Source of the DNA: Bradyrhizobium sp.
GTDB lineage: Bacteria > Pseudomonadota > Alphaproteobacteria > Rhizobiales > Xanthobacteraceae
NCBI GenBank assembly: GCA_028290165.1
Contig: JAQGKJ010000499.1
Location: 1-7,346 of the forward strand
Length of the DNA stretch: 7,346 bases
Direction of reading: 5' to 3'
Part shown: one piece after another, positions 1-6,021 of the stretch
How positions within the stretch are numbered: the stretch's first letter is position 1
Layout: each line of letters opens with the position of its first letter
The notes under the pieces: generated by a model
Database searches by the model: none
Seen by the model: the letters and a program-made list of their open reading frames with translations, nothing else
What the model was told of the DNA's origin: nothing
Translations under genes and position numbers: made by a program

Positions 1-1026
1 GCCGCGATGGTGGAACAGGCGCGCAAATTGACTTTGACCTCCCGCGCATTCCACAACGACCAATTGGCGCCGTTCTACGAAGAAATCGCGGAATTGACCG
101 GCTCCCACAAGGTGCTGCCGATGAACAGCGGCGCCGAGGCGGTGGAGAGCGCCATCAAGTCCGTGCGCAAATGGGGCTACGAGGTGAAGGGCGTGGCGGA
201 CGGGCAAGCCGAGATCATCGTCTGCGCCGACAATTTTCACGGCCGCACGCTGGGCATCGTCGGCTTCAGCACCGATCCGTCGGCACGCGACCATTTCGGG
301 CCGTTCGCACCGGGTTTTAAGATCATCCCGTTCGGAGACGCCAGGGCCCTGGAAGACGCGATCACGCCGAACACGGTCGCCTTTCTGGTCGAGCCGATCC
401 AGGGCGAAGCCGGCGTGATCATTCCACCACCAGGCTATTTCCCAAAAGTGCGCGAGATCTGCACCGCGCACGACGTGATGCTGATCCTCGACGAGATCCA
501 GACCGGGCTTGGCCGCACCGGCAAGCTGCTCGCCGAACAGCACGATGGCATCGAGGCCGATGTGACGCTGCTCGGCAAGGCGTTATCTGGCGGCTTCTAT
601 CCGGTGTCGGCCGTCTTATCGAACAACGCGGTGCTCGGCACCCTAAAACCCGGCCAGCACGGCTCGACCTTCGGGGGCAACCCGCTCGCCTGTGCGGTGG
701 CGCGGGCCGCGCTGCGCGTGCTTGTCGAGGAAGGGATGATCGAGAACGCGGCTGTCCAGGGCATGCGCTTCCTCGATGGCTTAAAGCGCATCCGCGCCAA
801 CACCATCCGAGAGGTGCGCGGGCGCGGGCTGATGCTGGCAGTCGAGCTTCATCCGGAAGCCGGCGGCGCACGCCGCTACTGTCAGGCGCTGCAGAAAAAA
901 GGCATCCTTGCCAAGGACACGCATGAACACACGATCCGGATCGCTCCGCCCCTTGTGATCACCAGTGACCAGGTCGACTGGGCGCTGGAGCAGATCGACG
1001 CGACGTTGACGCAGGATTTGTCCTGA
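1..1026 (+). CDS. rocD: Ornithine--oxo-acid aminotransferase, 5'-truncated by the window edge
   Basis: PLP-dependent class III aminotransferase that converts ornithine plus 2-oxoglutarate to glutamate-5-semialdehyde plus glutamate, in cytosolic arginine/ornithine catabolism. The frame is open from base 1, and the ATG at 7 is internal: the residues after it (KLTLTSRAF) are a core segment of the family. About 60 N-terminal residues should lie upstream, since bacterial members run near 400 residues and 341 are visible. Numbering from the ATG at 7, I see the cofactor-phosphate motif NSGAEA (40-45), NFHGRT with the substrate Arg80, [20 protein letters not shown] with Asp162 facing the pyridine nitrogen, the Schiff-base Lys191 in [17 protein letters not shown], and Arg311 in IRIAPPL. 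The segment RKWGYEVKG and the phrase [14 protein letters not shown] favour ornithine aminotransferase over acetylornithine aminotransferase (ArgD). No frame damage is visible. The stop is TGA at 1024-1026. Confidence 0.95.
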   Translation, partial: AAMVEQARKLTLTSRAFHNDQLAPFYEEIAELTGSHKVLPMNSGAEAVESAIKSVRKWGYEVKGVADGQAEIIVCADNFHGRTLGIVGFSTDPSARDHFGPFAPGFKIIPFGDARALEDAITPNTVAFLVEPIQGEAGVIIPPPGYFPKVREICTAHDVMLILDEIQTGLGRTGKLLAEQHDGIEADVTLLGKALSGGFYPVSAVLSNNAVLGTLKPGQHGSTFGGNPLACAVARAALRVLVEEGMIENAAVQGMRFLDGLKRIRANTIREVRGRGLMLAVELHPEAGGARRYCQALQKKGILAKDTHEHTIRIAPPLVITSDQVDWALEQIDATLTQDLS

Positions 1027-1073
1027 GAGTATGACCGGAAATGCAGCTAATGGACGGCGGTTATCGCGAAACT

Positions 1074-1114
1074 CGTCATGGCCGGGACAAGCCAGGACAA
1101 GCCCGGGCATGACG
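1074..1114. repeat. REP-like imperfect palindrome downstream of rocD
   Basis: The arms CGTCATGGCCGGG (1074-1086) and CCCGGGCATGACG (1102-1114) are reverse complements with one mismatch. The 15-nt loop contributes to a 9-bp direct repeat, GGACAAGCC, at 1085-1093 and 1095-1103. From recall, palindromes of the CGTCATGGCCGGG / CCCGGGCATGACG type are very common between genes in Bradyrhizobium and Rhodopseudomonas. It begins 48 bp after the rocD stop, so its transcript could fold and act as a 3' end or stabiliser. No T-run follows on the plus strand, so it is not a classical intrinsic terminator. The copy looks unusual in carrying ACAAGCC twice in direct orientation. Confidence 0.7.
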
Positions 1115-1206
1115 GAAAAAGCGAATCATTTCCAGGTTGTTAGAGAGGGCCTCAAATGCTGGCTGCATTTCCGGTCATACTCTGAGGGCGATCGGGACGT
1201 CGCTTT

Positions 1207-1413
1207 CTATATTGCTCTCATCGAGTTGCCGTCCTGGTTCGTTCCGTGCAATGGACAATTCGGATTGGGATCGATCAACAGGCCGGCAGGTTCTCTCTCA
1301 AGGCTCGCGGATTCATGGGCGATGATCTGGCAGGTGCAACCGAGCTCCAGGGCTTCGGTCGTGCCTGGCGCCGGTACCAGGGTGATCAACGTCTGAGGTG
1401 CATCGGTTCGCAT
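1207..1413 (-). CDS. Small conserved-type hypothetical protein with CxC...CPLH motif (68 aa)
   Basis: A 68-residue protein of unknown function. From the ATG at 1413 it carries VPAPGTTEALELGCTC (residues 13-28), then NCPLHG (52-57). Cys26, Cys28, Cys53 and His56 form a CxC...CxxH set that could bind a metal; that is inference. I recognise the pattern PAPGTxEAxxxGCxCP...CPLH from small uncharacterised proteins that recur in rhizobial genomes and their phages, but I cannot confirm a match here. Gln29 replaces the usual Pro after GCTC. An in-frame ATG at 1530 would give 107 residues, but that start lies beyond the palindromic operator at 1471-1486 and the added 39 residues show nothing of the family, so I prefer 1413. 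The ribosome site is weak: GGGA about 11 nt before the ATG. The gene is convergent with rocD and divergent from the 29-residue ORF. It could still be a chance ORF or a decayed remnant. Confidence 0.5.
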   Translation of the reverse strand: MRTDAPQTLITLVPAPGTTEALELGCTCQIIAHESASLEREPAGLLIDPNPNCPLHGTNQDGNSMRAI

Positions 1414-1471
1414 TGATGAGTTTTTCCCGTAACACGCCTGCGAAGAAGGATCTGCGCCGCCGCCGATGTCA

Positions 1472-1512
1472 TTGACGCCGGTCAATTTCGCGTTCGCAAT
1501 CGATTTTATTTT
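1472..1512 (+). promoter_or_regulatory. FixK2/FNR-like operator with a correctly spaced -10 element
   Basis: TTGACGCCGGTCAA at 1472-1485 fits the Bradyrhizobium FixK2 box TTG(A/C)-N6-(T/G)CAA exactly. The symmetry extends to six perfect base pairs per arm (ATTGAC / GTCAAT, 1471-1486). A -10-like TATTTT lies at 1507-1512 on the plus strand, its centre 31 bp from the operator centre, which puts the box near -41 of a start around 1519-1520. That is the class II geometry of CRP/FNR-type activators. It would make an mRNA with a leader of about 78 nt in front of the ORF at 1597. On the minus strand no -10-like sequence sits at the equivalent position. An 8-base degenerate consensus is expected roughly once in 16 kb by chance, so the case rests on position, extended symmetry and spacing. 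Confidence 0.45.
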
Positions 1513-1584
1513 TGCCGGAACGCGCAACACGGACCGCCACGACTGGTTTGTTGGGCGTATGCCGCAATTGGCTCACGAACTCCC

Positions 1585-1588
1585 GGAG
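1585..1588 (+). promoter_or_regulatory. Shine-Dalgarno of the 29-residue ORF
   Basis: GGAG lies 8 nt before the ATG at 1597. It supports this short frame over the two longer overlapping plus-strand frames at 1466 and 1512. Confidence 0.5.
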
Positions 1589-1596
1589 ATCCCGAC

Positions 1597-1686
1597 ATGT
1601 CCGACGACATCATCGTCTTGGGTGGTTTGGCCACCTTGTTTTGCTGGACCTATATTTTCCTGCCGCTGGTTTATTACCACAGTTGA
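1597..1686 (+). CDS. Putative 29-residue single-span membrane protein
   Basis: Too short for most gene callers. The ATG at 1597 has a GGAG at ideal distance, and the frame ends at TGA 1684-1686. The peptide starts MSDDIIVLGG and ends FLPLVYYHS. Residues 5-27 form one uninterrupted hydrophobic segment rich in Ile, Leu, Val, Phe, Trp and Tyr, flanked by two Asp at the N-terminus and a single His-Ser at the end, which is the profile of a small inner-membrane protein. About 71% of third codon positions are G or C, in keeping with real genes here. A FixK/FNR-like promoter points at it. Tiny single-span subunits are known from terminal oxidase complexes (CydX, CcoQ, CcoM), but I see no specific similarity to any of them, so the function is unknown. 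It has no in-frame upstream start nearby. Confidence 0.5.
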   Translation: MSDDIIVLGGLATLFCWTYIFLPLVYYHS

Positions 1687-1836
1687 AGTCACCAACGCTT
1701 GAGTGACGGGGAGATGCGCGAAACGTCGCGGCCTGGACCCCCGCGCAAATTGCGCGGCAAACGAATTGCCGCCCGACCGCTAAGGCAAGCTCGATTTATC
1801 GCAGACAGCGCCCCAAAGGCATCGGACCAATGTCAT
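1687..1836. other. Convergent intergenic gap
   Basis: This is the gap between the 29-residue ORF and the last gene of the minus-strand operon. Apart from the hairpin pair at 1741-1772 I see no RNA gene, repeat or credible ORF here. A frame opening with a TTG at 1699 runs into the end of the opposite gene and has no recognisable content. Confidence 0.6.
1741..1772. terminator. Two overlapping, mutually exclusive hairpins between convergent genes
   Basis: CCGCGCAA (1741-1748) and TTGCGCGG (1750-1757) are perfect inverted arms around a single base; as RNA this would be a 6-bp stem with a 5-nt loop. GCGGCAA (1754-1760) and TTGCCGC (1766-1772) form a second 7-bp stem with a 5-nt loop. The two share bases 1754-1757, so only one can form at a time. 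The position, after the 29-residue ORF on plus and after the amidohydrolase stop on minus, suits a bidirectional 3' end. No U-tract follows on either strand, so any termination would not be classical intrinsic. Confidence 0.35.
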
Positions 1837-3294
1837 TCAGAAGCACGACGAATCGGGAAGATAGTGACGCGCGATGGCTTGATCGAGCGCTGACAACGCG
1901 GCGACCAGCGTCGCATTTTTGGCGATGCCCGATCGCATCTGCGACAGCACTTCATTCCGAATTGCGGGCAGATCGATGCCCGATACGTGTCCGTCTCTGA
2001 CGATCGTACGGCCCGCAACGATCAGTTCGCGAATCTGCCGTGCGGTAGCGCGCGAAAACAGGATGTTGATCGGTTCAATATCCTCGCGAAGGTCGTCATT
2101 GTCGAGCGCCGCCCAATCCAGCAACAACATGTCCGCCGCGGAGCCCGCCGCAATCAGGCCGCCATCGCCAACGTTTGTAACGGCAAATCGGCCGTTACTT
2201 ACGGCCGTGTGAACGGCCTCCTGGCGTGTGATAACGCGGTCAAATCCGGTACCTGCGTGCAACAGGTACGACAGCCTCAATTCGCGCAATGCATCATCGT
2301 CGTCATCGAATGCTTTGCTGTCGATGCCAAGCGCGACCAAACAGCCGCGTTCTTTCATCGTGGTCACCGGGGCAATACCGGAGTGAAGGTGAAGATTGGA
2401 ACTGGTATTGACGGCAATGGTGACGCCACGTTCGGCCAGCAACTCCAGTTCTTCTGGTGTCGCCCATACGCAGTGGGCCAGCGTCAATCGCGGCGACAGC
2501 AGGCCAATGTCGTCGAGCATGCGCACGACGCCGCCGGGATAGGTGGTATCAGCCCATTGGCGCTGATATTTCGTTTCCAGCAGATGCATATGGACGCGGC
2601 GGCCGGTGCGGTGCGACGCCTCGGCAGTTGCTTGCAGCAGTTCGTCGCTGCACCATTGCACGCCGTTGGGTCCATATTGAACGTTGAATCCCGGTCCGTC
2701 CGCGGCGGCGGCGACATCATCGACCAACGCCATGTACTCGCTCGGCGACAGCGGTTTGCGCATAAAACGCCGCTCGATTTCGGCGCGCGCTTGCGCAGGC
2801 AGGCCGGACAGCAGGGCTTCGGAGTCCCCATAGACCAGCGGATTGCGGTCCTTCATCGATACCGCAAAACCCGCACGAATGCCGACGTCGCGTGCCGCGC
2901 GCGCGACTTCGGCAACTTCTGTCGGAAGATCGGTGAACCCTTGCGCGCGCGTATAATGGACCATCACCGTGCCGGCGCCGCCAAGCGCACTGTTGGCAAA
3001 AGTCATGGCCGCGGCGAGATAGGGGTCCACGGAAGGAAATAGCGCGAGATAATGCAGCCATGATTCAAGTGGTTTGGCATCGGCGCCGATCGAACTGGTC
3101 CGGATCGCCCGTCCGTGATCGTGCGCGTTGACCAGTGCCGGCATCGCCAGCAACCGATCTGTTGCCGGCGCCGAAGTCGGCTCGATGGAAGCGATGGAAT
3201 CGCCTGATATCGTGATGGCCTGCGCGCCCGCCAGCGCCCGCTGGCTCCCGATGACATGCACGCAGGCGATGGTGCGCGACGGTTCGTTGCTCAT
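1837..3294 (-). CDS. TRZ/ATZ-type metal-dependent amidohydrolase (485 aa)
   Basis: Cytosolic hydrolase or deaminase of the amidohydrolase superfamily, in the branch that includes chlorohydrolases (AtzA, TrzN), guanine deaminase and S-adenosylhomocysteine deaminase. These usually remove an amine or halide from a heterocycle with one divalent metal. All expected ligands are visible: HDH (58, 60) in PALVNAHDHG, His237 and catalytic Glu240 in HMHLLE, His274 in LAHCVW, and Asp325 in LGIDSKAFDDDDD. The C-terminal part (380-440) returns to the small beta domain typical of the family, with GSAADMLLLD. Length is normal for the family. The start overlaps the stop of the binding-protein gene by four bases (ATGA), so translation is probably coupled; no clear Shine-Dalgarno is present. 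It is the last gene of the operon. The substrate is unknown; the transporter context suggests an imported nitrogen heterocycle. Sequence alone cannot separate deaminase from other hydrolase activity. Confidence 0.9.
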   Translation of the reverse strand: MSNEPSRTIACVHVIGSQRALAGAQAITISGDSIASIEPTSAPATDRLLAMPALVNAHDHGRAIRTSSIGADAKPLESWLHYLALFPSVDPYLAAAMTFANSALGGAGTVMVHYTRAQGFTDLPTEVAEVARAARDVGIRAGFAVSMKDRNPLVYGDSEALLSGLPAQARAEIERRFMRKPLSPSEYMALVDDVAAAADGPGFNVQYGPNGVQWCSDELLQATAEASHRTGRRVHMHLLETKYQRQWADTTYPGGVVRMLDDIGLLSPRLTLAHCVWATPEELELLAERGVTIAVNTSSNLHLHSGIAPVTTMKERGCLVALGIDSKAFDDDDDALRELRLSYLLHAGTGFDRVITRQEAVHTAVSNGRFAVTNVGDGGLIAAGSAADMLLLDWAALDNDDLREDIEPINILFSRATARQIRELIVAGRTIVRDGHVSGIDLPAIRNEVLSQMRSGIAKNATLVAALSALDQAIARHYLPDSSCF

Positions 3295-4328
3295 GGGGCG
3301 ATCGCGGGTGGAATGCGGTCGGCTTTGGCCGACAAGAAAGAGCGGTCGAAGATGTCGCCGGGATTGGGCAGCCGTGGCAGTTCGAACGATGTCCCGATCG
3401 CCGAGATCGCGGATTTCAGCTTGGCGTCGCTGACGTCGCCGATGCCAAGCTCACGCGCCTCCGCGGTATCGATCAGCGTCTTGTAGACGTACAGCAGTCG
3501 ACGCCGTTCAACGTCCTTCTTGATCAGCGGCTCTTCGGTCGCCAAAAGATCAATTGCCGCGTCGGGATTTTCAACCGTTTCCCTCAATGACCGGTTGATG
3601 GCGCGCAACAGGCCCTTGACCGCGTCGGGATGTTCCCTGGCCAGTTTCGGCGATACCATGATGCCGTTGGAATAGAGGTCGAGACCAAGGTCTGAATAAT
3701 ACATCCAGCGGAAGTCCTTGTCGGGGTCGAGCTTGAGCGAGACCAGGTTCATATAGCTCGTCGCGGTAAAAATCGCGACCGAATCGACCTGTCCCTGAAG
3801 CAACATCTGCTCCTGCAGGCTCGGCGACAGTTGCGTGATTCTGATCTTGCTATAGTCGATGCCATTCTGTTTGGCCAACAGCGGCAACAATTTGAAGTAA
3901 GCACCACCGGCAGGTGAACCCAGCTTGGAACCTTCCAGATCCCTCACGCTCTTGATCGGACCGTCCAACTTGGTCAGCAGAGCGAAAGGGGCCTTGCTGT
4001 AGATCATATAGACCATGATGGGCGTTTCACCGGGCCTGGTCGCGGCGTTCTGGATGATCGCGTTGATGTCGCCGAAACCGGCGTCGTAAGCGCCGGACAT
4101 GACCCGCGTCACCGTGGCGGCCGATCCTTCACCCTGGTCGATCGTGACGTCAAGATTCTCCGCGGTGAAATATCCCTTCGCCTTCGCCCAATAATACCAG
4201 GCGTGAATGCCCTGAAGCTTCCAATCCAGCGTGAACTTGATTTTGACCGGCTCGGCCACGGCGCTACCGGACGTCAGGGTGACGAGAAGACCGCTCGTGA
4301 GGACGAGGGCTGACAGAAATCGACGCAT
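3291..4328 (-). CDS. NMT1/THI5-type ABC transporter substrate-binding protein (345 aa)
   Basis: Periplasmic binding component of a NitT/TauT/ThiY-class importer. The start at 4328 gives a clean Sec signal: MRRF, a hydrophobic core, then AVA before Glu26 as a likely signal peptidase I site. There is no lipobox, so it should be soluble in the periplasm. Starts at 4349 and 4430 are also in frame, but only 4328 has a good ribosome site (GGAGA, 6 nt upstream). Family hallmarks of the NMT1 fold are present: FTLDWKLQGIHAWYYWAKAKGYF near residues 32-54 (split here as FTLDWKLQG, then WAKAKGYF), GEGSAATVTRVMSGAYDAGFGD after it, and DLEGSKLGSPAG further on. Known ligands of relatives include aminopyrimidines, taurine, nitrate and other small compounds; this one's ligand is not readable. 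It lies 76 bp downstream of the permease, the only real gap in the operon, and its stop overlaps the amidohydrolase start. Confidence 0.92.
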   Translation of the reverse strand: MRRFLSALVLTSGLLVTLTSGSAVAEPVKIKFTLDWKLQGIHAWYYWAKAKGYFTAENLDVTIDQGEGSAATVTRVMSGAYDAGFGDINAIIQNAATRPGETPIMVYMIYSKAPFALLTKLDGPIKSVRDLEGSKLGSPAGGAYFKLLPLLAKQNGIDYSKIRITQLSPSLQEQMLLQGQVDSVAIFTATSYMNLVSLKLDPDKDFRWMYYSDLGLDLYSNGIMVSPKLAREHPDAVKGLLRAINRSLRETVENPDAAIDLLATEEPLIKKDVERRRLLYVYKTLIDTAEARELGIGDVSDAKLKSAISAIGTSFELPRLPNPGDIFDRSFLSAKADRIPPAIAP

Positions 4329-4404
4329 GGTGGTTCTCCGCTGTTTCATGAACTTGCGCCGAGGTTGAGGTTTGGGATTGAGCCATTCAACCGCATAGGA
4401 TCGC
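4329..4404 (-). promoter_or_regulatory. Leader between permease and binding-protein genes, with possible hairpins
   Basis: This 76-bp gap is the only sizeable spacing within the operon. On the transcript, GGTTGA (4392-4387) could pair with TCAACC (4368-4363) across 18 nt, or more locally with TCAATCC using one bulged base. Such structures between cistrons often protect the downstream binding-protein mRNA and raise its level, which would fit the excess of binding protein that importers need. That role is inference. The Shine-Dalgarno GGAGA at 4339-4335 decides the start of the binding-protein gene. Confidence 0.3.
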
Positions 4405-5181
4405 TCAACCACCGGCCGCGAAATTGTCACCGCGCATCGCCCAGCCGGTCACTCGACCCTCGATCGCGGAGAAGACCACATAAAGGCCGACGCCGAGCGC
4501 CGCCAGAATGAACAGGCCGGCAAAAACCAGAGGCACGTCGAAGCTCGAGCTTGCGATCATCATGAGATTGCCGATGCCGCGGTTGGAAGCAACCGTCTCG
4601 GAAATGACGGTGCCGACGAAAGCAAGCGTGGCTGCAACCTTCAGCGATGCAAAGAAATACGGCATGGTTCGTGGCAGGCCGATATTCCACAGGATCTCGA
4701 ATTTGGTGGCGCGCAGCGCCCGCATCACATCCCGCAACTCGGGCTCGGTGGCGGCAAGCCCGGTCGCGACGTTCACGACGATCGGGAAGATGCACATGAT
4801 CAACGCCGTCAGAATGGCCGGCACCGTGCCGGCACCGAACCAAAGCACAAAGATCGGCACCACCGCGACCTTAGGGATAGAGGAGAACCCGACCAGCATC
4901 GGATAGGCGACGTCGTAAGCGAGGCGTGACGAGCCGATCAGCATGCCGAGCAGAATGCCGATCACTATTCCAAAGGCGAATCCCACGAGCGTGGTGTAAA
5001 GCGTCTGCAGGGCGTGCGGCCAGATGGCGGGGAAACGAATCCAGAGCGTGACGAGAACCTGGCTCGGCCGCGGCAGCACGATCTCCGAAACGTGAAAGGC
5101 CACGCACAATAGCTCCCAGGCGACGAAGAATCCGAGAATGCATGCCACTGACAGAATTCGACGCCTGACAAGCTCGTTCAT
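4405..5181 (-). CDS. NitT/TauT-type ABC transporter permease (258 aa)
   Basis: Inner-membrane subunit of the importer, of the SsuC/TauC/ThiX class. It has a short cytoplasmic N-terminus (MNELVRRR), a first span at about 9-29, the LPRPSQV segment typical of this class (36-42), and further hydrophobic spans near 62-84, 105-140, 182-198 and 216-240. The cytoplasmic coupling loop that meets the ATPase is at about 145-170 (EPELRDVMRALRATKFEILW, then NIGLP) and is the conserved EAA-type motif. Length matches the family (about 250-270). A strong Shine-Dalgarno, AGGAG (5194-5190), lies 8 nt before the ATG, and the start overlaps the ATPase stop by four bases (ATGA). One permease gene is present, so the transporter presumably uses a homodimer. 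The substrate cannot be assigned from this subunit. Confidence 0.94.
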   Translation of the reverse strand: MNELVRRRILSVACILGFFVAWELLCVAFHVSEIVLPRPSQVLVTLWIRFPAIWPHALQTLYTTLVGFAFGIVIGILLGMLIGSSRLAYDVAYPMLVGFSSIPKVAVVPIFVLWFGAGTVPAILTALIMCIFPIVVNVATGLAATEPELRDVMRALRATKFEILWNIGLPRTMPYFFASLKVAATLAFVGTVISETVASNRGIGNLMMIASSSFDVPLVFAGLFILAALGVGLYVVFSAIEGRVTGWAMRGDNFAAGG

Positions 5182-6017
5182 GACGCAATCTCCTGGACGG
5201 CACGGGCGGCGACGATGCGCTCACGCAGCCGCTGCGTGAGGGAAACGAATTCCGGCGCGAACGATACGTCGATGGTTCGGGGCCGCGCGAACGGCACCAG
5301 GCTGTCATCGACGATGCGTCCGGGCCGCGCCTGCATCACGCAAATGCGCGAGGCCAGATATGCTGCTTCCTTGAGGTCGTGCGTCACCAGCAGAACGGTG
5401 GGCCGTTTCTCAATCCACAGATTCTGCATGATCTCCCACAGTTCCTCCCGCGTGAACTGGTCGAGCGCGCCAAACGGCTCGTCGAGCAAAAGCAGCGTCG
5501 GGTCATGGATCAAGGCCCGGCATAGCGACGCGCGCTGTTGCATCCCGCCGGACAATTGCCAGGGGAATTTGTCGCCGAAGTTGGCGAGACCGACCTGCGC
5601 CAATGACGCTTCAACGCGGTCGCGATACTCTGATTTGCGCTTCTGCGCGAAGGCCTGCTTGTAGGGTGCCACAATCTTCAGCGGCAGCATGACGTTGTCG
5701 CGGATATTCAACCAGGGCAGCAGCGTCGGGTTCTGGAACGCCATCCCGATCCGCACCTCGTTCGCCCCGATTTCACGGCCGGCAACGAAAATATTGCCCT
5801 GCGAGGCCGTCAGCGTGCCCGCGACCAATTTGAGAATCGTCGACTTGCCGCATCCGGAAGGGCCAACCAGTGCGACGAACTCGCCGTGCGCGATGCGCAG
5901 CGACGTTTCCGACAGTGCCGTCACCTGATTCTTGCTGTCGCCAAAGGTGACGCGAACCTTTTCCAGATTGATCACGTTGTCGGTCCGTAATGCCGGCTTT
6001 TCCGGAGACCCGTGCAT
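5178..6017 (-). CDS. NitT/TauT-type ABC transporter ATP-binding protein (279 aa)
   Basis: Cytoplasmic ATPase that powers the importer, of the SsuB/TauB/ThiZ class. All nucleotide-binding motifs are intact: Walker A GPSGCGKST (52-60), Q-loop Gln95 in FQNPTLLPW, signature LSGGMQQR (155-162), Walker B LLLLDEP (175-181), D-loop GALD (183-186) and switch His213 in VTHD. FQNPTLLPWLN and the LWIEKRPTVLLVTHDLKEA stretch are typical of the NitT/TauT group. The start at 6017 has AAGGA 7 nt upstream, inside the end of the preceding gene. It lies 4 nt after the stop of the cyclic amidohydrolase gene and overlaps the permease by four bases, so expression should be coupled across all three. Confidence 0.95.
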   Translation of the reverse strand: MHGSPEKPALRTDNVINLEKVRVTFGDSKNQVTALSETSLRIAHGEFVALVGPSGCGKSTILKLVAGTLTASQGNIFVAGREIGANEVRIGMAFQNPTLLPWLNIRDNVMLPLKIVAPYKQAFAQKRKSEYRDRVEASLAQVGLANFGDKFPWQLSGGMQQRASLCRALIHDPTLLLLDEPFGALDQFTREELWEIMQNLWIEKRPTVLLVTHDLKEAAYLASRICVMQARPGRIVDDSLVPFARPRTIDVSFAPEFVSLTQRLRERIVAARAVQEIAS

Positions 6018-6021
6018 TGGA

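Noticed and set aside
326..334. Asp run (DDDDD, residues 330-334) after the catalytic Asp325 of the amidohydrolase at 1837-3294 as an oddity
   Set aside because: An Asp-rich stretch followed by LRELRL occurs, as I recall, in a subset of related amidohydrolases, so it is probably family-typical. The coordinates given here are residue numbers, not bases.
1031..1396. 121-codon plus-strand frame after rocD
   Set aside because: It reads straight through the REP-like palindrome, has no ribosome site or recognisable content, and conflicts with the better-supported minus-strand CxC...CPLH frame.
1517..1540. GGAAC as the -35 of an EcfG general-stress promoter for the 29-residue ORF
   Set aside because: No CGTT-like -10 occurs at the required 16-17 bp spacing.
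1466..1702. 78-codon plus-strand frame overlapping the 29-residue ORF
   Set aside because: Its ATG lies upstream of the predicted transcript start and almost inside the operator. It has no Shine-Dalgarno and no protein-like pattern.
1987..3042. 351-codon open frame on the plus strand
   Set aside because: It is antisense to the amidohydrolase gene, which has all family motifs. Long antisense frames are expected from strong G/C third-position bias, and its translation shows no known motif.
4347..4430. Longer N-termini for the binding protein (starts at 4430 or 4349)
   Set aside because: They would put a charged extension before the signal peptide, the 4430 start runs into the permease gene, and neither has a ribosome site as good as the GGAGA serving 4328.
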